Below are positions 39,300 to 47,597 of a stretch of DNA of 64,000 nt, in pieces. The stretch lies in the IMG/VR virus record IMGVR_UViG_2162886007_000107, positions 172,431 to 236,430 of that record; one strand, 5' to 3'. This DNA is from a virus. The notes below the pieces were generated by a model. It ran no database searches. It had not been told where the DNA came from and saw only the letters and a program-made list of their open reading frames with translations. Both the position numbers and the translations under genes were made by a program. Position 1 is the stretch's first letter. Every line of letters begins with the position of its first letter.

Positions 39300-40634
39300 G
39301 TGTCTAAGAAACAAACTCCGTTGCAGGTTCCATACAGCGTGGCTAAAGCCTTGTTAGCAGTTCACCTCGCAGGAAAAGGGGTGGATGTACACAGTAAAGA
39401 TTTCGATAAAGAATACGGTCCGTCTATCATGAAGCTTTACGGTACGGATGAGCCGCCGGTCAACATGGATCACCTGGTCCGTCCTGATCTGAATGACGAA
39501 CAGTTCGACGAACTCATCCGCCAAAGTCGTAGCCTGCGCATGTGGGACAAGCTAAGGGAGATTAACGATAAGTCTCCTACCGGCACGGCGTACATGATGT
39601 ATACCGATGCAAACGGTCACCCTACCTGTGCTGGCAGGAATTGCGGCGAGTGCGCTTCTTGCTACGACAAGGAGCTTTCTTTTAATCCGGTAATCGTTGG
39701 GGGCAACATGGGACCTGTTGATTACTTGAATGGTCTGCACATGAGCGGTTCCGGCAAGACTGGGTTGCTTTCAGCATTCCACAGTGCCAAGCACATTCCG
39801 GACAATATCCCCTTGACCAGTCTGTGCAGAACCGGTGGCTTCCGTCGTGGTGAGTTTGCGACGATAAGCTCCCTTGGTTTCGGTCGTTTTGACAAGCCGA
39901 CTACCAGCCATATCGCCAATCTGGTTCGTTCCATGATTGACAAGAAACCTTTGTGGCACATTAGCCTGGAGAACACTCCTCGCGGGTTTGCCTATGACTT
40001 TGAAATGGATGTCCATACCCCATCACATCCGATAACGAAGATGGCAATGTGGGGTAACGGTCCTCTTCGGGCTTATCGCTCGCGTCCTGGTAATCCTCAT
40101 CGTCCTACTCTTTATCCGGAGCAGATATTCAATCTGAAGGAACTGGAAAGCAAATCCTACATCTCAGTTACCTATTACGGTGACATCGAAGTAGGTGGTA
40201 AAAAGGTTCCAGGCGTTAAAGGTGTTCCTGCAACACCACGCAATGGGTATCACGAATACTTTTACGCAGATAGCTTGTCCGACAGGACTCTTTATCGTAA
40301 GCATTATTACGCGCGTAATGGTGTTTCTGGTATGCATGGTCTGGACGCCGATTATTACGGCGAAAGCATGTTGCTCCGCCCTATCGGTCCACGTGACAGC
40401 CTGGGGTACCCGGTGCGTGAAGACTGGGCTGAAGAAGCCATCGACAAAATGATCTGGTTGCAGTTGAACAAAGATCACATCCCGCTGACTTTTGACCCGA
40501 CGTATGGTCATGTCCGAAGCATCACCAACATCGGTAAGCCTAAAGCTACCTGGCAAACCCGTCATATCAAAGAAACAGCGCGCGAGCGTCTGCGTCAAGC
40601 CACCTCGCCAGGGAAGGATAAGCGTGGGTATTGA
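39300..40634 (+). CDS. Degenerate RecA/DnaB-like fold with Cys4 cluster (tentative), 444 aa
   Basis: GTG start. Residues 107-121 hold HPTCAGRNCGECASC, a probable zinc site (C110, C115, C118, C121). Residues 178-185 TGGFRRGE, a hydrophobic strand FATISS and later LWHISLEN (218-225) follow the order of DnaB-type cores (GG-x-x-x-GE, strand, Walker A, ..., FSLE). The expected Walker A is GFGRFDKPT, with Arg for Lys and no GK[ST], so ATPase activity is doubtful. A separate SGSGKT at 149-154 lacks the first Gly of a P-loop. A modified replication-helicase relative or a chance resemblance are both open. Confidence 0.78.
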   Translation: MSKKQTPLQVPYSVAKALLAVHLAGKGVDVHSKDFDKEYGPSIMKLYGTDEPPVNMDHLVRPDLNDEQFDELIRQSRSLRMWDKLREINDKSPTGTAYMMYTDANGHPTCAGRNCGECASCYDKELSFNPVIVGGNMGPVDYLNGLHMSGSGKTGLLSAFHSAKHIPDNIPLTSLCRTGGFRRGEFATISSLGFGRFDKPTTSHIANLVRSMIDKKPLWHISLENTPRGFAYDFEMDVHTPSHPITKMAMWGNGPLRAYRSRPGNPHRPTLYPEQIFNLKELESKSYISVTYYGDIEVGGKKVPGVKGVPATPRNGYHEYFYADSLSDRTLYRKHYYARNGVSGMHGLDADYYGESMLLRPIGPRDSLGYPVREDWAEEAIDKMIWLQLNKDHIPLTFDPTYGHVRSITNIGKPKATWQTRHIKETARERLRQATSPGKDKRGY

Positions 40635-41262
40635 TTATTACGTACAAGACTTAGAGAACGGGGGGTACAAGTTGGACAGACGAATTGATGGAAATGCACA
40701 GCGTGTGTTTGATCACTCTTCGCGTTTTAGTTTTGCTGCGCGTCATGACGTGGGTTGGCCTTATCCACAGAGTCGTCTCATGCGAGACCTCAAATTCATG
40801 AAAGTCTTTGGTGGTTTCCAGAAATGTGAGACACCAATTACAGAAGGTTCTAATCCCTTCATACGCGTGGTCTACGTGCCTAAGCTTGCTCCGCTTATGG
40901 TGCTGGACAGAAAGATGTGTATCACTGTAGCCGGTCACAAGGTCTATGTTGGTTGGATTGCCCGTTTAGGCCAGAACATGTGGCGGGATATTTCCAACAG
41001 CATTAAGTCAGTGCATCACGCGATCAGAAACTTGGATAAAGATGGTTACCCACGAGATCCGGTTAATCGTAATACTGATCGTGCTGAATGGGTGGAGAAG
41101 GCCATGTACCAAATGGGGTTCTCTCGTTCCAACTACAAACCAACGTTTCAAGAACGGTTTCCATACGTCAACGTAGGAACCATCGGTCACCGGGATCATC
41201 CAAAAGCGTTGACCCCAAACACTATTAAAGCAACTATTAAGGAATTTCTGCATGACTTCTAA
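40624..41262 (+). CDS. Protein with C-terminal EF-Tu G1-like segment, 212 aa
   Basis: GTG 40624 with GGGAAGGA upstream overlaps the preceding gene by 11 bases and gives [13 protein letters not shown]; longer in-frame starts lie within that gene. Near the end, [20 protein letters not shown] (175-194) resembles the EF-Tu start region, [20 protein letters not shown], but the P-loop GKT is replaced by PKA, so GTP binding is not expected. The rest of the protein shows no GTPase motifs. It may mimic EF-Tu or have captured the segment. Confidence 0.8.
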   Translation: [212 protein letters not shown]

Positions 41263-42052
41263 AACTGATAATCTGTTGGGTCTGTTCACTATCTGCACTG
41301 GTTATGTGGCCCTGACCGGTAACTACCACAAAGACGACAACAAGACCGTCCAGGAATGGATCAACGGCTATCGCCATGCTCACGAAATCACTGCTGAAGA
41401 AAAAGCAGAGATGGTTGAACTCGACCAGGTCATCACCATCGATTTCTGGCTGGATCGTTTCGGTGAACGCTACACCTGCTTCGGTGGTTCGGTAGAAGCT
41501 GCTGCGGCTCGTGCTTTCGAACGTGCCAAAGTGCTGACCGAAAAAGCCGACTTCACCTTCGAGCTGGGCAAGATTAACCTGACCGAAGCAGTCGAACTGT
41601 TGGTCAAGATCTGTGCCAAGTCGGTGGATCTGGAATACAACCAGTACAAATCCACCAACTGGGGCTACCACGGCACGCAGGGCGAAGACCGTACTGCTGC
41701 CGATTACGTGGCGTTCCTGAAAGACACCAATCCGGAAGATTTCGTACCGGATATGGATGGTGACGTCGTCTTCACTCAGGAAGTTTGTGAGAAGATGATC
41801 GAGACTGGTGAAGTCTTCGAACTCCGCATCTATCCTCACACTACGATCGGTTCTTACTCTTACCTGCATCACGACATCGGCTTCATTGTCTATGGCGCTC
41901 TGGTAACGGTCAAAGACGAGAACCTTTTCAACGGTGGTGACGTCGAACAAAATCGCGCCCTCTCCCAGGCCATCCAAAACCTGGAAGTTAATCCAGCGAT
42001 CAATACAGTCGGGTTCGATAACGTTAACCTCAACGGCGGGTGGAAACCCTAA
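41252..42052 (+). CDS. Hypothetical acidic protein, well-expressed codon use, 266 aa
   Basis: Unrecognised. ATG overlaps the end of the previous gene by 11 bases, behind AAGGAA. Acidic; a helical N-terminal 110 residues, then a beta-rich part with SYSYLHHDIGFIVYG. Its preference for C-ending codons contrasts with its neighbours and suggests abundant product. The stop is followed at once by the next ATG. Confidence 0.88.
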   Translation: MTSKTDNLLGLFTICTGYVALTGNYHKDDNKTVQEWINGYRHAHEITAEEKAEMVELDQVITIDFWLDRFGERYTCFGGSVEAAAARAFERAKVLTEKADFTFELGKINLTEAVELLVKICAKSVDLEYNQYKSTNWGYHGTQGEDRTAADYVAFLKDTNPEDFVPDMDGDVVFTQEVCEKMIETGEVFELRIYPHTTIGSYSYLHHDIGFIVYGALVTVKDENLFNGGDVEQNRALSQAIQNLEVNPAINTVGFDNVNLNGGWKP

Positions 42053-42613
42053 ATGACGCTCCCCAACTTCAAGACTACAAAAGCGAAGCCGGGGCGGGCA
42101 GAGTTGTACCACATCTCGTTTAAGGATCGTTCCTTTGGCGGGATGTGGAGTCCTGATAACCCAGCAGGGTTTGATGAGTCGGAAGAAAGTTCTCCAGGGG
42201 TCGTGGGTGATCCCTCCTGGCCTTATGGGGAACCTAGCCTCCCTCGCATCAGTGTAGGTCCAACCATCGAACAATGTTTCCGTGGTGTGTTCCCCAATGT
42301 AGCGCAGTTCTTCGAGAAGAAGAATTATCCCTACATGCAGTTCAGTGTGTTCTCTCCTAAGTTTGTTGGTACTGAACGTATCATCACTCCGGAAGAACTC
42401 ACTAAGCACCGTATGGTTTGGGATGCGTGTGTCAATGATGAGCATTGCATCTTGGATGAAGTTTACATGGGCTACGTGGGCACTGTGATTGTGTATAACA
42501 CGAATAAGTCGCCTACCATGTATATCCATCCCTTCGGTGATGAAAAGCTTAAGCTGGAGAGTGTAGGGCCTGCTACCATCAAGTGGAAGTGGGAAACCAA
42601 ACTAGTTCCTTAA
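42053..42613 (+). CDS. Phage protein with LYHIS ... PRISVGPT motifs, 186 aa
   Basis: Motifs: LYHISFKD (19-26), a Trp/Pro-rich loop, LPRISVGPTIEQCFRGVFPN (about 63-82), and a later strand pair. An N-terminal YHxS strand followed by PRI-x-V-x-PT-x-x-x-C occurs in a family of small phage proteins; the arrangement faintly recalls ADP-ribosyltransferase folds, but no catalytic Glu can be assigned. Function left open. The TAA forms part of the following promoter. Confidence 0.8.
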   Translation: MTLPNFKTTKAKPGRAELYHISFKDRSFGGMWSPDNPAGFDESEESSPGVVGDPSWPYGEPSLPRISVGPTIEQCFRGVFPNVAQFFEKKNYPYMQFSVFSPKFVGTERIITPEELTKHRMVWDACVNDEHCILDEVYMGYVGTVIVYNTNKSPTMYIHPFGDEKLKLESVGPATIKWKWETKLVP

Positions 42614-42656
42614 CTTGAAGATGAAGTTGGGTCTATATTACCAGAGTGTATGAAGA
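42610..42656 (+). promoter_or_regulatory. Early promoter, TTAACTTGA-N15-TATATTAC
   Basis: TTAACTTGA (42610-42618) overlaps the upstream stop codon; TATATTAC at 42634-42641, then CAGAGTGTATGAAGAAACA. Drives 42688. Confidence 0.82.
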
Positions 42657-42687
42657 AACAACTTTTATTTTCCAAGGAGAAAGTGTC

Positions 42688-43260
42688 ATGGGTCTGGGTC
42701 CTGGCGTCGAACCTGATGCTAAAGAAGCATCTGAAAGTAATAACAAAAACATGTATCGCGATAAAGATGATCGCGATGGTGTTTCCAGCATCCTGTTGTC
42801 TGTTGGTCCGGAAGACGAAACCCAGATCATCAAGCGTGGTGCTCTGGCTGAAAAGCAATCCGGCCTGATTGAAATGGATAACCGCTACCTCGCTCAAGGC
42901 GTAGCAAAGCTGGCTGACTTCGGTAATGTCGGTCGCGATGTGGCAAACATGCTGCGTGTCGTAGCCGGTCGTCTAATTCTGGAAAGTGTCCCACGTGATT
43001 TGTGGCGTGAGTACATTCCAGAAGGTAGTGAAGCCAAGGCCTGGTCGCTGATCGAATACCGTTCTTTCGGCACTATCGCTCGCTACACCATTTTCAAACA
43101 AGGACCTGGCAACGATCGTCGTGATGAAGATTCGGTAATGCAGATCCTCATGATCAGTAGCTCTGGTCAATTGCTGGAACGTCAACACCTCACTGGTGGC
43201 AAGGCTGAAGAACATCGCAACTATCTTGACGCCTGGATGCACCAGCAGCGTAGTTGCTAA
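42688..43260 (+). CDS. Hypothetical early protein, 190 aa
   Basis: Unrecognised. ATG 42688 has AAGGAG 8 bases upstream; ATG 42646 in frame lies at the promoter and has no ribosome site. The first 45 residues are polar and probably disordered (EASESNNKN), followed by helices and a strand-rich part (WSLIEYRSFGTIARYTIF). First gene after a consensus early promoter. Confidence 0.87.
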   Translation: MGLGPGVEPDAKEASESNNKNMYRDKDDRDGVSSILLSVGPEDETQIIKRGALAEKQSGLIEMDNRYLAQGVAKLADFGNVGRDVANMLRVVAGRLILESVPRDLWREYIPEGSEAKAWSLIEYRSFGTIARYTIFKQGPGNDRRDEDSVMQILMISSSGQLLERQHLTGGKAEEHRNYLDAWMHQQRSC

Positions 43261-43283
43261 GTTTCAACTGTAATCTGTAATAC

Positions 43284-43316
43284 CTAAGGAGGAAATGATT
43301 TCTCCTTAGTTTCTCT
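43284..43316 (+). terminator. Intrinsic terminator
   Basis: CTAAGGAG (43284-43291) with CTCCTTAG (43302-43309); the inner GAAA/TTTC can extend the pairing. Followed by TTTCTCTTG. Confidence 0.72.
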
Positions 43317-43354
43317 TGTTGGATACACTTCTACTAGTAAAAAGGAATCTTTCC

Positions 43355-44305
43355 ATGTCCGCTGTTAAAGCCGCAGTCCCTGCTTCTTCCGTTACCGTCC
43401 AGAACAAGAAAGCGTTGCAGTTCGTTCTCGACACCGGTCCAAACGAAAAGAATCTGGAAGAACTCGGTATGAGCCGTGACTTCCAGCGTGATACCAAGAA
43501 CCGCATGATCGAGATCAACGTCCAGACCGGCCTGCCAGCCAAGCAAGGTCAAGACGTTCCGGTGCACGTCGTCTACCTCAACGGTCCGGTCATCGCTTAT
43601 GGTCTGATCTCCACTGTCGAAGATGGCTTCCGCCTGGCCACGATCTGCACCCAAGCCAGCACCACTTACATGGTCATGGTCGGCAAGAAGTGCTTCCACT
43701 TCGTCTACGACAAGACTGCTCGTTCGTGCCGTGAAGCGCTGGAAACCCTGTTCACCGAATGCCTGAATCGTGGTCCTCGTGGCTACGAAAACAACAACAC
43801 CATGATCCCGGACTTCTGGGACCGTCTGCTAACCCTGCTGATGCCTGAAGGCGGCATCCTGGAATTCGGTCTGTTCACTCGTGACAAAGACTACGTTCCT
43901 TCCCGTCTGTACTTCACCGTCGGTGCCAAAGACCACACCCTGTCGGTTGGCGGTCTGTGCTACAACCTGGTGTTCGACAAGTTCCCACGCGAGTCGATCA
44001 ACAAAGGTCTGAACAAGTGGAACGATCAGCAGAAGCAGGCTGGCAAAGCTGTGGGTGCTCGCGTTTCCCTGGGCGACCTCATCGTCCCAAAAGGCAACAA
44101 GGACAAAGCCAAACGTCCTGAAGCTATCGATCCTGCAAAGCTGGGTATCAAGCCGTGGGAAGAGCTGGTGAAAACCCACGAGCGTACTCCTGCTGAAATC
44201 GAAGGCGATCGCAAGCGTGCTCTGGCGGTACAAGCCAAGCGTGAAGCCAAAGGCGGTACCAAGCCTGCTGCAAAGCCTGAAGGCAAGGGCAAAGCCAAGA
44301 AGTAA
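43355..44305 (+). CDS. Highly expressed protein with basic Ala/Lys tail, 316 aa
   Basis: Unrecognised. ATG 43355 with AAAGGAA; the TTG frame at 43316 is upstream and unsupported. The globular part (1-235) is mixed; the last 45 residues are rich in Lys, Ala and Gly and end with GKGKAKK, a likely nucleic-acid-contacting or flexible tail. It has the strongest bias to C-ending codons in this part of the window, suggesting an abundant protein. Confidence 0.88.
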   Translation: MSAVKAAVPASSVTVQNKKALQFVLDTGPNEKNLEELGMSRDFQRDTKNRMIEINVQTGLPAKQGQDVPVHVVYLNGPVIAYGLISTVEDGFRLATICTQASTTYMVMVGKKCFHFVYDKTARSCREALETLFTECLNRGPRGYENNNTMIPDFWDRLLTLLMPEGGILEFGLFTRDKDYVPSRLYFTVGAKDHTLSVGGLCYNLVFDKFPRESINKGLNKWNDQQKQAGKAVGARVSLGDLIVPKGNKDKAKRPEAIDPAKLGIKPWEELVKTHERTPAEIEGDRKRALAVQAKREAKGGTKPAAKPEGKGKAKK

Positions 44306-44324
44306 GTAACAACGCTGCGCATAT

Positions 44325-44370
44325 CCTCCTAGTCCCTAAACAGGACTAGGAGGTTTTATTTCTTTTATTT
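44325..44370 (+). terminator. Intrinsic terminator
   Basis: Perfect 11-bp stem CCTCCTAGTCC (44325-44335) and 44343-44353, 7-base loop, then TTTTATTTCTTTTATTTG. Confidence 0.9.
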
Positions 44371-44388
44371 GTTTTAGGGGTAGTTGTT

Positions 44389-45294
44389 GTGTCTAAAGAA
44401 GAACGTCCTGCACCAGTAGATATGCTTTGGTTGGCCAATGGTGAAAAAGATCTGCATCCTCGTTATGTAGAGATTGGTCGTGAAGAACTGATGGGTGCTC
44501 ATCGCCTCAGTGATGATGAACTCGCCTGGCATCTGGCTATGATGTCAACTATTAGCGAGGCTGAAGATACTCAGCGCATGATGCAGTCTCATCGTACCGG
44601 TGGCGACTACATTAACAAAAGCACCCTGGGTGAAATGGGTAAAGACCGCATTCGTTGGTTGTCTCGTCGGGTGGCTGTGCTGGAAGGTCGGTATCCAGGC
44701 GTTCTCCCGCCAATCTCTGCCCAACCAGCACCGCCTGTTGCTCTGGACGATATCAAGATCGATCCTCCAGAGTTGGTTGCTGAAGCAGAGTTGGAATTCC
44801 ATCTGCCAAGACTGACTGCGGTATTGGGAATTACTCCGGATACTCCAAGCACGTCGGTTCCTCGGATCCTTCGTGAGAAGAAGTTCGGACTCAACCCGGT
44901 TAAAGTCGGTATTGTCTTTGGGCATCTGCTCAAGAGCAAATCGTCAGAGCGTTGGCATCTGTACGTGGAAATGGTTCGCGATCTCCTGAAGAACTACAAG
45001 CTTTATGTTCCATTCCGTGAAGACGAGTTCTCATTGATTCGTCATGAGCGCGGTGAACGTACTGTTCTCATCGGGAAGTCGCGTTACCTATCCAGCGGGT
45101 CCCACGTTATCCGGGAAACCCCTACCACTGGTTTCAGTCAACAGGCTATCGATCATGAAGCTGAGAAGATCTACAACTCCTGGAAAGAACAGGAAGGGTG
45201 GACTCCTTGGCAGAAAGGTGGTAACTCAACCAAACAAACCGAAGCCCGCCAACTAGCTCTCCAAGCACTGACCAAGGAACATAACGATGTCTAA
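44389..45294 (+). CDS. Hypothetical protein, GWxPW family, 301 aa
   Basis: Unrecognised. GTG start. The N-terminal 105 residues are helical with LSRRVAVLEG, similar to LSGRLRHYEG in the 12007 protein. A Pro-rich linker follows (about 108-125). The C-terminal part aligns with the next protein: LNPVKVGIVFGHLL versus LNPRHLSVLFDQRL, and EGWTPWQ versus LGWQPWV near the ends. The two are therefore tandem paralogues, this one with an extra N-domain. Confidence 0.85.
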   Translation: MSKEERPAPVDMLWLANGEKDLHPRYVEIGREELMGAHRLSDDELAWHLAMMSTISEAEDTQRMMQSHRTGGDYINKSTLGEMGKDRIRWLSRRVAVLEGRYPGVLPPISAQPAPPVALDDIKIDPPELVAEAELEFHLPRLTAVLGITPDTPSTSVPRILREKKFGLNPVKVGIVFGHLLKSKSSERWHLYVEMVRDLLKNYKLYVPFREDEFSLIRHERGERTVLIGKSRYLSSGSHVIRETPTTGFSQQAIDHEAEKIYNSWKEQEGWTPWQKGGNSTKQTEARQLALQALTKEHNDV

Positions 45295-45937
45295 TTCTTA
45301 CATTCCAGATTCTCCACAAGGCCACCTTGAATGGTCCGGGCAAAAGATCAAGAACCTGCTGGAAATCCATGATTACAGCAACACCAAGGCGATCATCAAA
45401 CAGTTGATTGTCAAAGACATCAACTTGAACCCTCGTCACCTTTCTGTCTTGTTTGACCAAAGACTTCCTCTTATCACCGATGGTGACCGTTTCACGGTAC
45501 TCAAAGAAGTGATGGAAAACCTGCGGTCTCAAGGCATCTACATTCCGTACATACTGGACAGCTACACCCTGAAAAACGGTGTTGGGTATATTGTCAAGTC
45601 CAGTCATCATATACTCGGCACTTTGCCTATTACCAAACACAACGCCCTGGATCTCTGGCGTTGGATGAAGTACGGTCAAAGCGTTCAGTCTCTTGTCGAA
45701 CGACATGAGAAGGTTGCGGCTATCGCCAAGGAAATCCATGCCGGCTGGAACCACCGCCTGGGTTGGCAACCGTGGGTTCCTACAACTATGGCGGAGGGTT
45801 ATCAGCTTTACGCAATTAACGCAGCCATGGATCAGATCGATCAAGAAGATCGTACCGAAATGAAATGGGACCAGGTAATGGAGTACGCCAAAAGCATGAT
45901 GGAGGGTAATCTTCCTCTGGAGCTTCCAAGTGCCTAG
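45287..45937 (+). CDS. Hypothetical protein, GWxPW family, 216 aa
   Basis: Paralogue of the C-terminal two thirds of the 44389 protein, including KEVMENLRSQGIYIPYILD (matching VRDLLKNYKLYVPFRED) and LGWQPWVP. Starts 8 bases inside the upstream gene. Function unknown. Confidence 0.85.
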   Translation: MSNSYIPDSPQGHLEWSGQKIKNLLEIHDYSNTKAIIKQLIVKDINLNPRHLSVLFDQRLPLITDGDRFTVLKEVMENLRSQGIYIPYILDSYTLKNGVGYIVKSSHHILGTLPITKHNALDLWRWMKYGQSVQSLVERHEKVAAIAKEIHAGWNHRLGWQPWVPTTMAEGYQLYAINAAMDQIDQEDRTEMKWDQVMEYAKSMMEGNLPLELPSA

Positions 45938-46361
45938 ACGTCCAACCAAGAACCCGGGTACTAATGAAAAGGTAGTCATCAGTAAAAAGCACGAGATGCT
46001 TGCACTGACCCTGTCTATCCTTCGTCTGTGCCCGCTGTACCTGTTTTATCGTTACGACCGTGCAAAGGTAGGTCTGGAATGGGATCGTCCCGCTAACACG
46101 GTTGTGGTGACTTACTGGTATAACGAAGTATTGATGTACCGGGTTAAAGCATACGTGCATCAAAATGCCGATAAAGAAAAGGTCGAAATCGATCTACGGC
46201 ATATGTACGTGCCTGACCACACGCCGGAAGAATTGGCGTTGTTAAAGGGCATGACTATTATCACGGCGTTCTACAACTTGATGGGGGTTATTACTCGCGT
46301 TACGTGGCAGAACAATCGTGAAGCTGAAGATACTGAAGATAGTTGTACTCGACAGTATTGA
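45930..46361 (+). CDS. Hypothetical basic protein, 143 aa
   Basis: Unrecognised. GTG start 8 bases inside the upstream gene. Lys/Arg-rich N-terminus (PRRPTKNPGTNEK), an aromatic stretch LCPLYLFYRYDRAKVG, beta strands, and an acidic C-terminus. Terminator follows. Confidence 0.8.
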   Translation: MPRRPTKNPGTNEKVVISKKHEMLALTLSILRLCPLYLFYRYDRAKVGLEWDRPANTVVVTYWYNEVLMYRVKAYVHQNADKEKVEIDLRHMYVPDHTPEELALLKGMTIITAFYNLMGVITRVTWQNNREAEDTEDSCTRQY

Positions 46362-46369
46362 TCGGTATA

Positions 46370-46412
46370 CTACCTCTACTCCCAAACGGGAGTAGAGGTA
46401 GGTCTTTTCCTT
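46370..46412 (+). terminator. Intrinsic terminator
   Basis: Perfect 14-bp stem CTACCTCTACTCCC (46370-46383) and 46388-46401, AAAC loop, then GTCTTTTCCTT. Confidence 0.88.
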
Positions 46413-46414
46413 AT

Positions 46415-46462
46415 TTAATTTCTGGGCCTTTTTAAACCTATATTACTTGGGTATATCAATAG
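46415..46462 (+). promoter_or_regulatory. Early promoter, TTAATTTCT-N15-TATATTAC
   Basis: TTAATTTCT (46415-46423), then AAACCTATATTACTTGGGTATATCAATAG with core 46439-46446. Directly follows a terminator and drives the metallopeptidase pair. Confidence 0.82.
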
Positions 46463-46504
46463 TAACAATGATTCATTCTGGATCATTAAACTAAGGGACT
46501 AAAA

Positions 46505-47017
46505 ATGAAACTGATTAACTCTGATCTGCGTACCTTCATCGATGCTTTCGGTATTGAAGGTGTTCGTCTGGTAGAAGCCTTCAATGTAGATATCTACATG
46601 CTGGATGATGCAACCGCCCAATCCTTGAACCTGGGTGAAGTTGGTGCGATGACTGCTGGTAACTGGTTCCGTAAAGACGGTGAAGCTGTTGCCATGATGT
46701 TCTTCAACATGGACCGCATTGCCGCATCGGTTGATCCACTGACCCGTCATATCAAAGGTTCGGTCTCCAAAATCTTCTGCTCCTACTTGGTGCATGAACT
46801 GACCCACGTTCAACAAATCATCGACGGTCGTATGAACCAGAAAGATGGTAAGTTGATCTGGGAAGGCAAGGTTTGGAAATTCAAGAACGATGGCTCGGCA
46901 GAGTACTACAACTACCCGTGGGAGCAGGAAGCCCACATGGCTCAGTTCACTTACCAGTGTGATGGTGATGTGAAAGCCGCTCGTAAAGCTCTGAACAAAC
47001 TGGCTAAAGCCGCTTAA
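46505..47017 (+). CDS. HExxH metallopeptidase-like protein 1, 170 aa
   Basis: Contains H97-E-L-T-H101 in YLVHELTHVQQ, the zinc-binding catalytic motif of zincins. Further on, LIWEGK and YPWEQEAH (137-144) provide acidic residues (E140 or E142) fit for a third zinc ligand. These elements recur in the next gene. The 41-45-residue spacing is compatible with gluzincin-like enzymes. Small phage zincins may cut host or phage proteins. Substrate unknown. ATG after AAGGGACTAAAA. First gene of an early operon. Confidence 0.78.
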   Translation: MKLINSDLRTFIDAFGIEGVRLVEAFNVDIYMLDDATAQSLNLGEVGAMTAGNWFRKDGEAVAMMFFNMDRIAASVDPLTRHIKGSVSKIFCSYLVHELTHVQQIIDGRMNQKDGKLIWEGKVWKFKNDGSAEYYNYPWEQEAHMAQFTYQCDGDVKAARKALNKLAKAA

Positions 47018-47027
47018 GGATAAGCAA

Positions 47028-47597
47028 ATGAAGTTTGAGAATTTCAACATTACTCTGTTCCGGGCAATGTTTGGTAGTGATGTTTATGACCTTGTTAAAC
47101 ACCTTGACTTTACGTTCAAGGTTACTAACAACCCAGTCAAAAATTTCAAGACCCTTAGTCCGGCGCATACCACTTGGTATGTCAACGAGGATGGCAAGAA
47201 CTGCATCATAGTTGAGTACAACATGCACCAGGTAATGGTGGCAGCCCAATTGGAGGGTCGCAGTAAAGGAGACTATTTGCGGGCATATCGCTGTGGTGTC
47301 TTTGCTCATGAACTCAAGCATGTGATTCAGATGTTGGATAGTCGTCTGTCAGGTAATAAGAAACACATTATCTGGGAAGGCAAGAAGTATCCAATGAAGC
47401 CAAGGAATCACTGGAAGTATTTGCAACAGCCTTGGGAGACTGAGGCTTTTGTAGCTGGGTACGTAATCACTTACGGGATCAGCGAGCAAGCAGCAATTAA
47501 ACTCTACCATGCAGCGGTCCACCGTGCGCGTCCTGCGTACATCGTTGTTTGGGATTGTCTTAAAGCCCTATTCGGGAAGGAACAGAAAAATGGCTAA
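47028..47597 (+). CDS. HExxH metallopeptidase-like protein 2, 189 aa
   Basis: Paralogue of the preceding protein: H94-E-L-K-H98 in FAHELKHVIQ, IIWEGKKYPM, and QPWETEAFVAG. All putative zinc residues are kept. It has an additional C-terminal basic/aromatic region (RARPAYIVVWDCLKALFG). Lower C-ending codon use than copy 1 suggests weaker expression. Ten bases from copy 1. Confidence 0.77.
   Translation: MKFENFNITLFRAMFGSDVYDLVKHLDFTFKVTNNPVKNFKTLSPAHTTWYVNEDGKNCIIVEYNMHQVMVAAQLEGRSKGDYLRAYRCGVFAHELKHVIQMLDSRLSGNKKHIIWEGKKYPMKPRNHWKYLQQPWETEAFVAGYVITYGISEQAAIKLYHAAVHRARPAYIVVWDCLKALFGKEQKNG

Noticed and set aside
39746-39764. Walker A P-loop at SGSGKT in the 39300 protein
   Set aside because: The first glycine of GxxxxGK[ST] is not in place and no matching Walker B was found at the usual distance. 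It is reported only as part of a tentative RecA-like reading.
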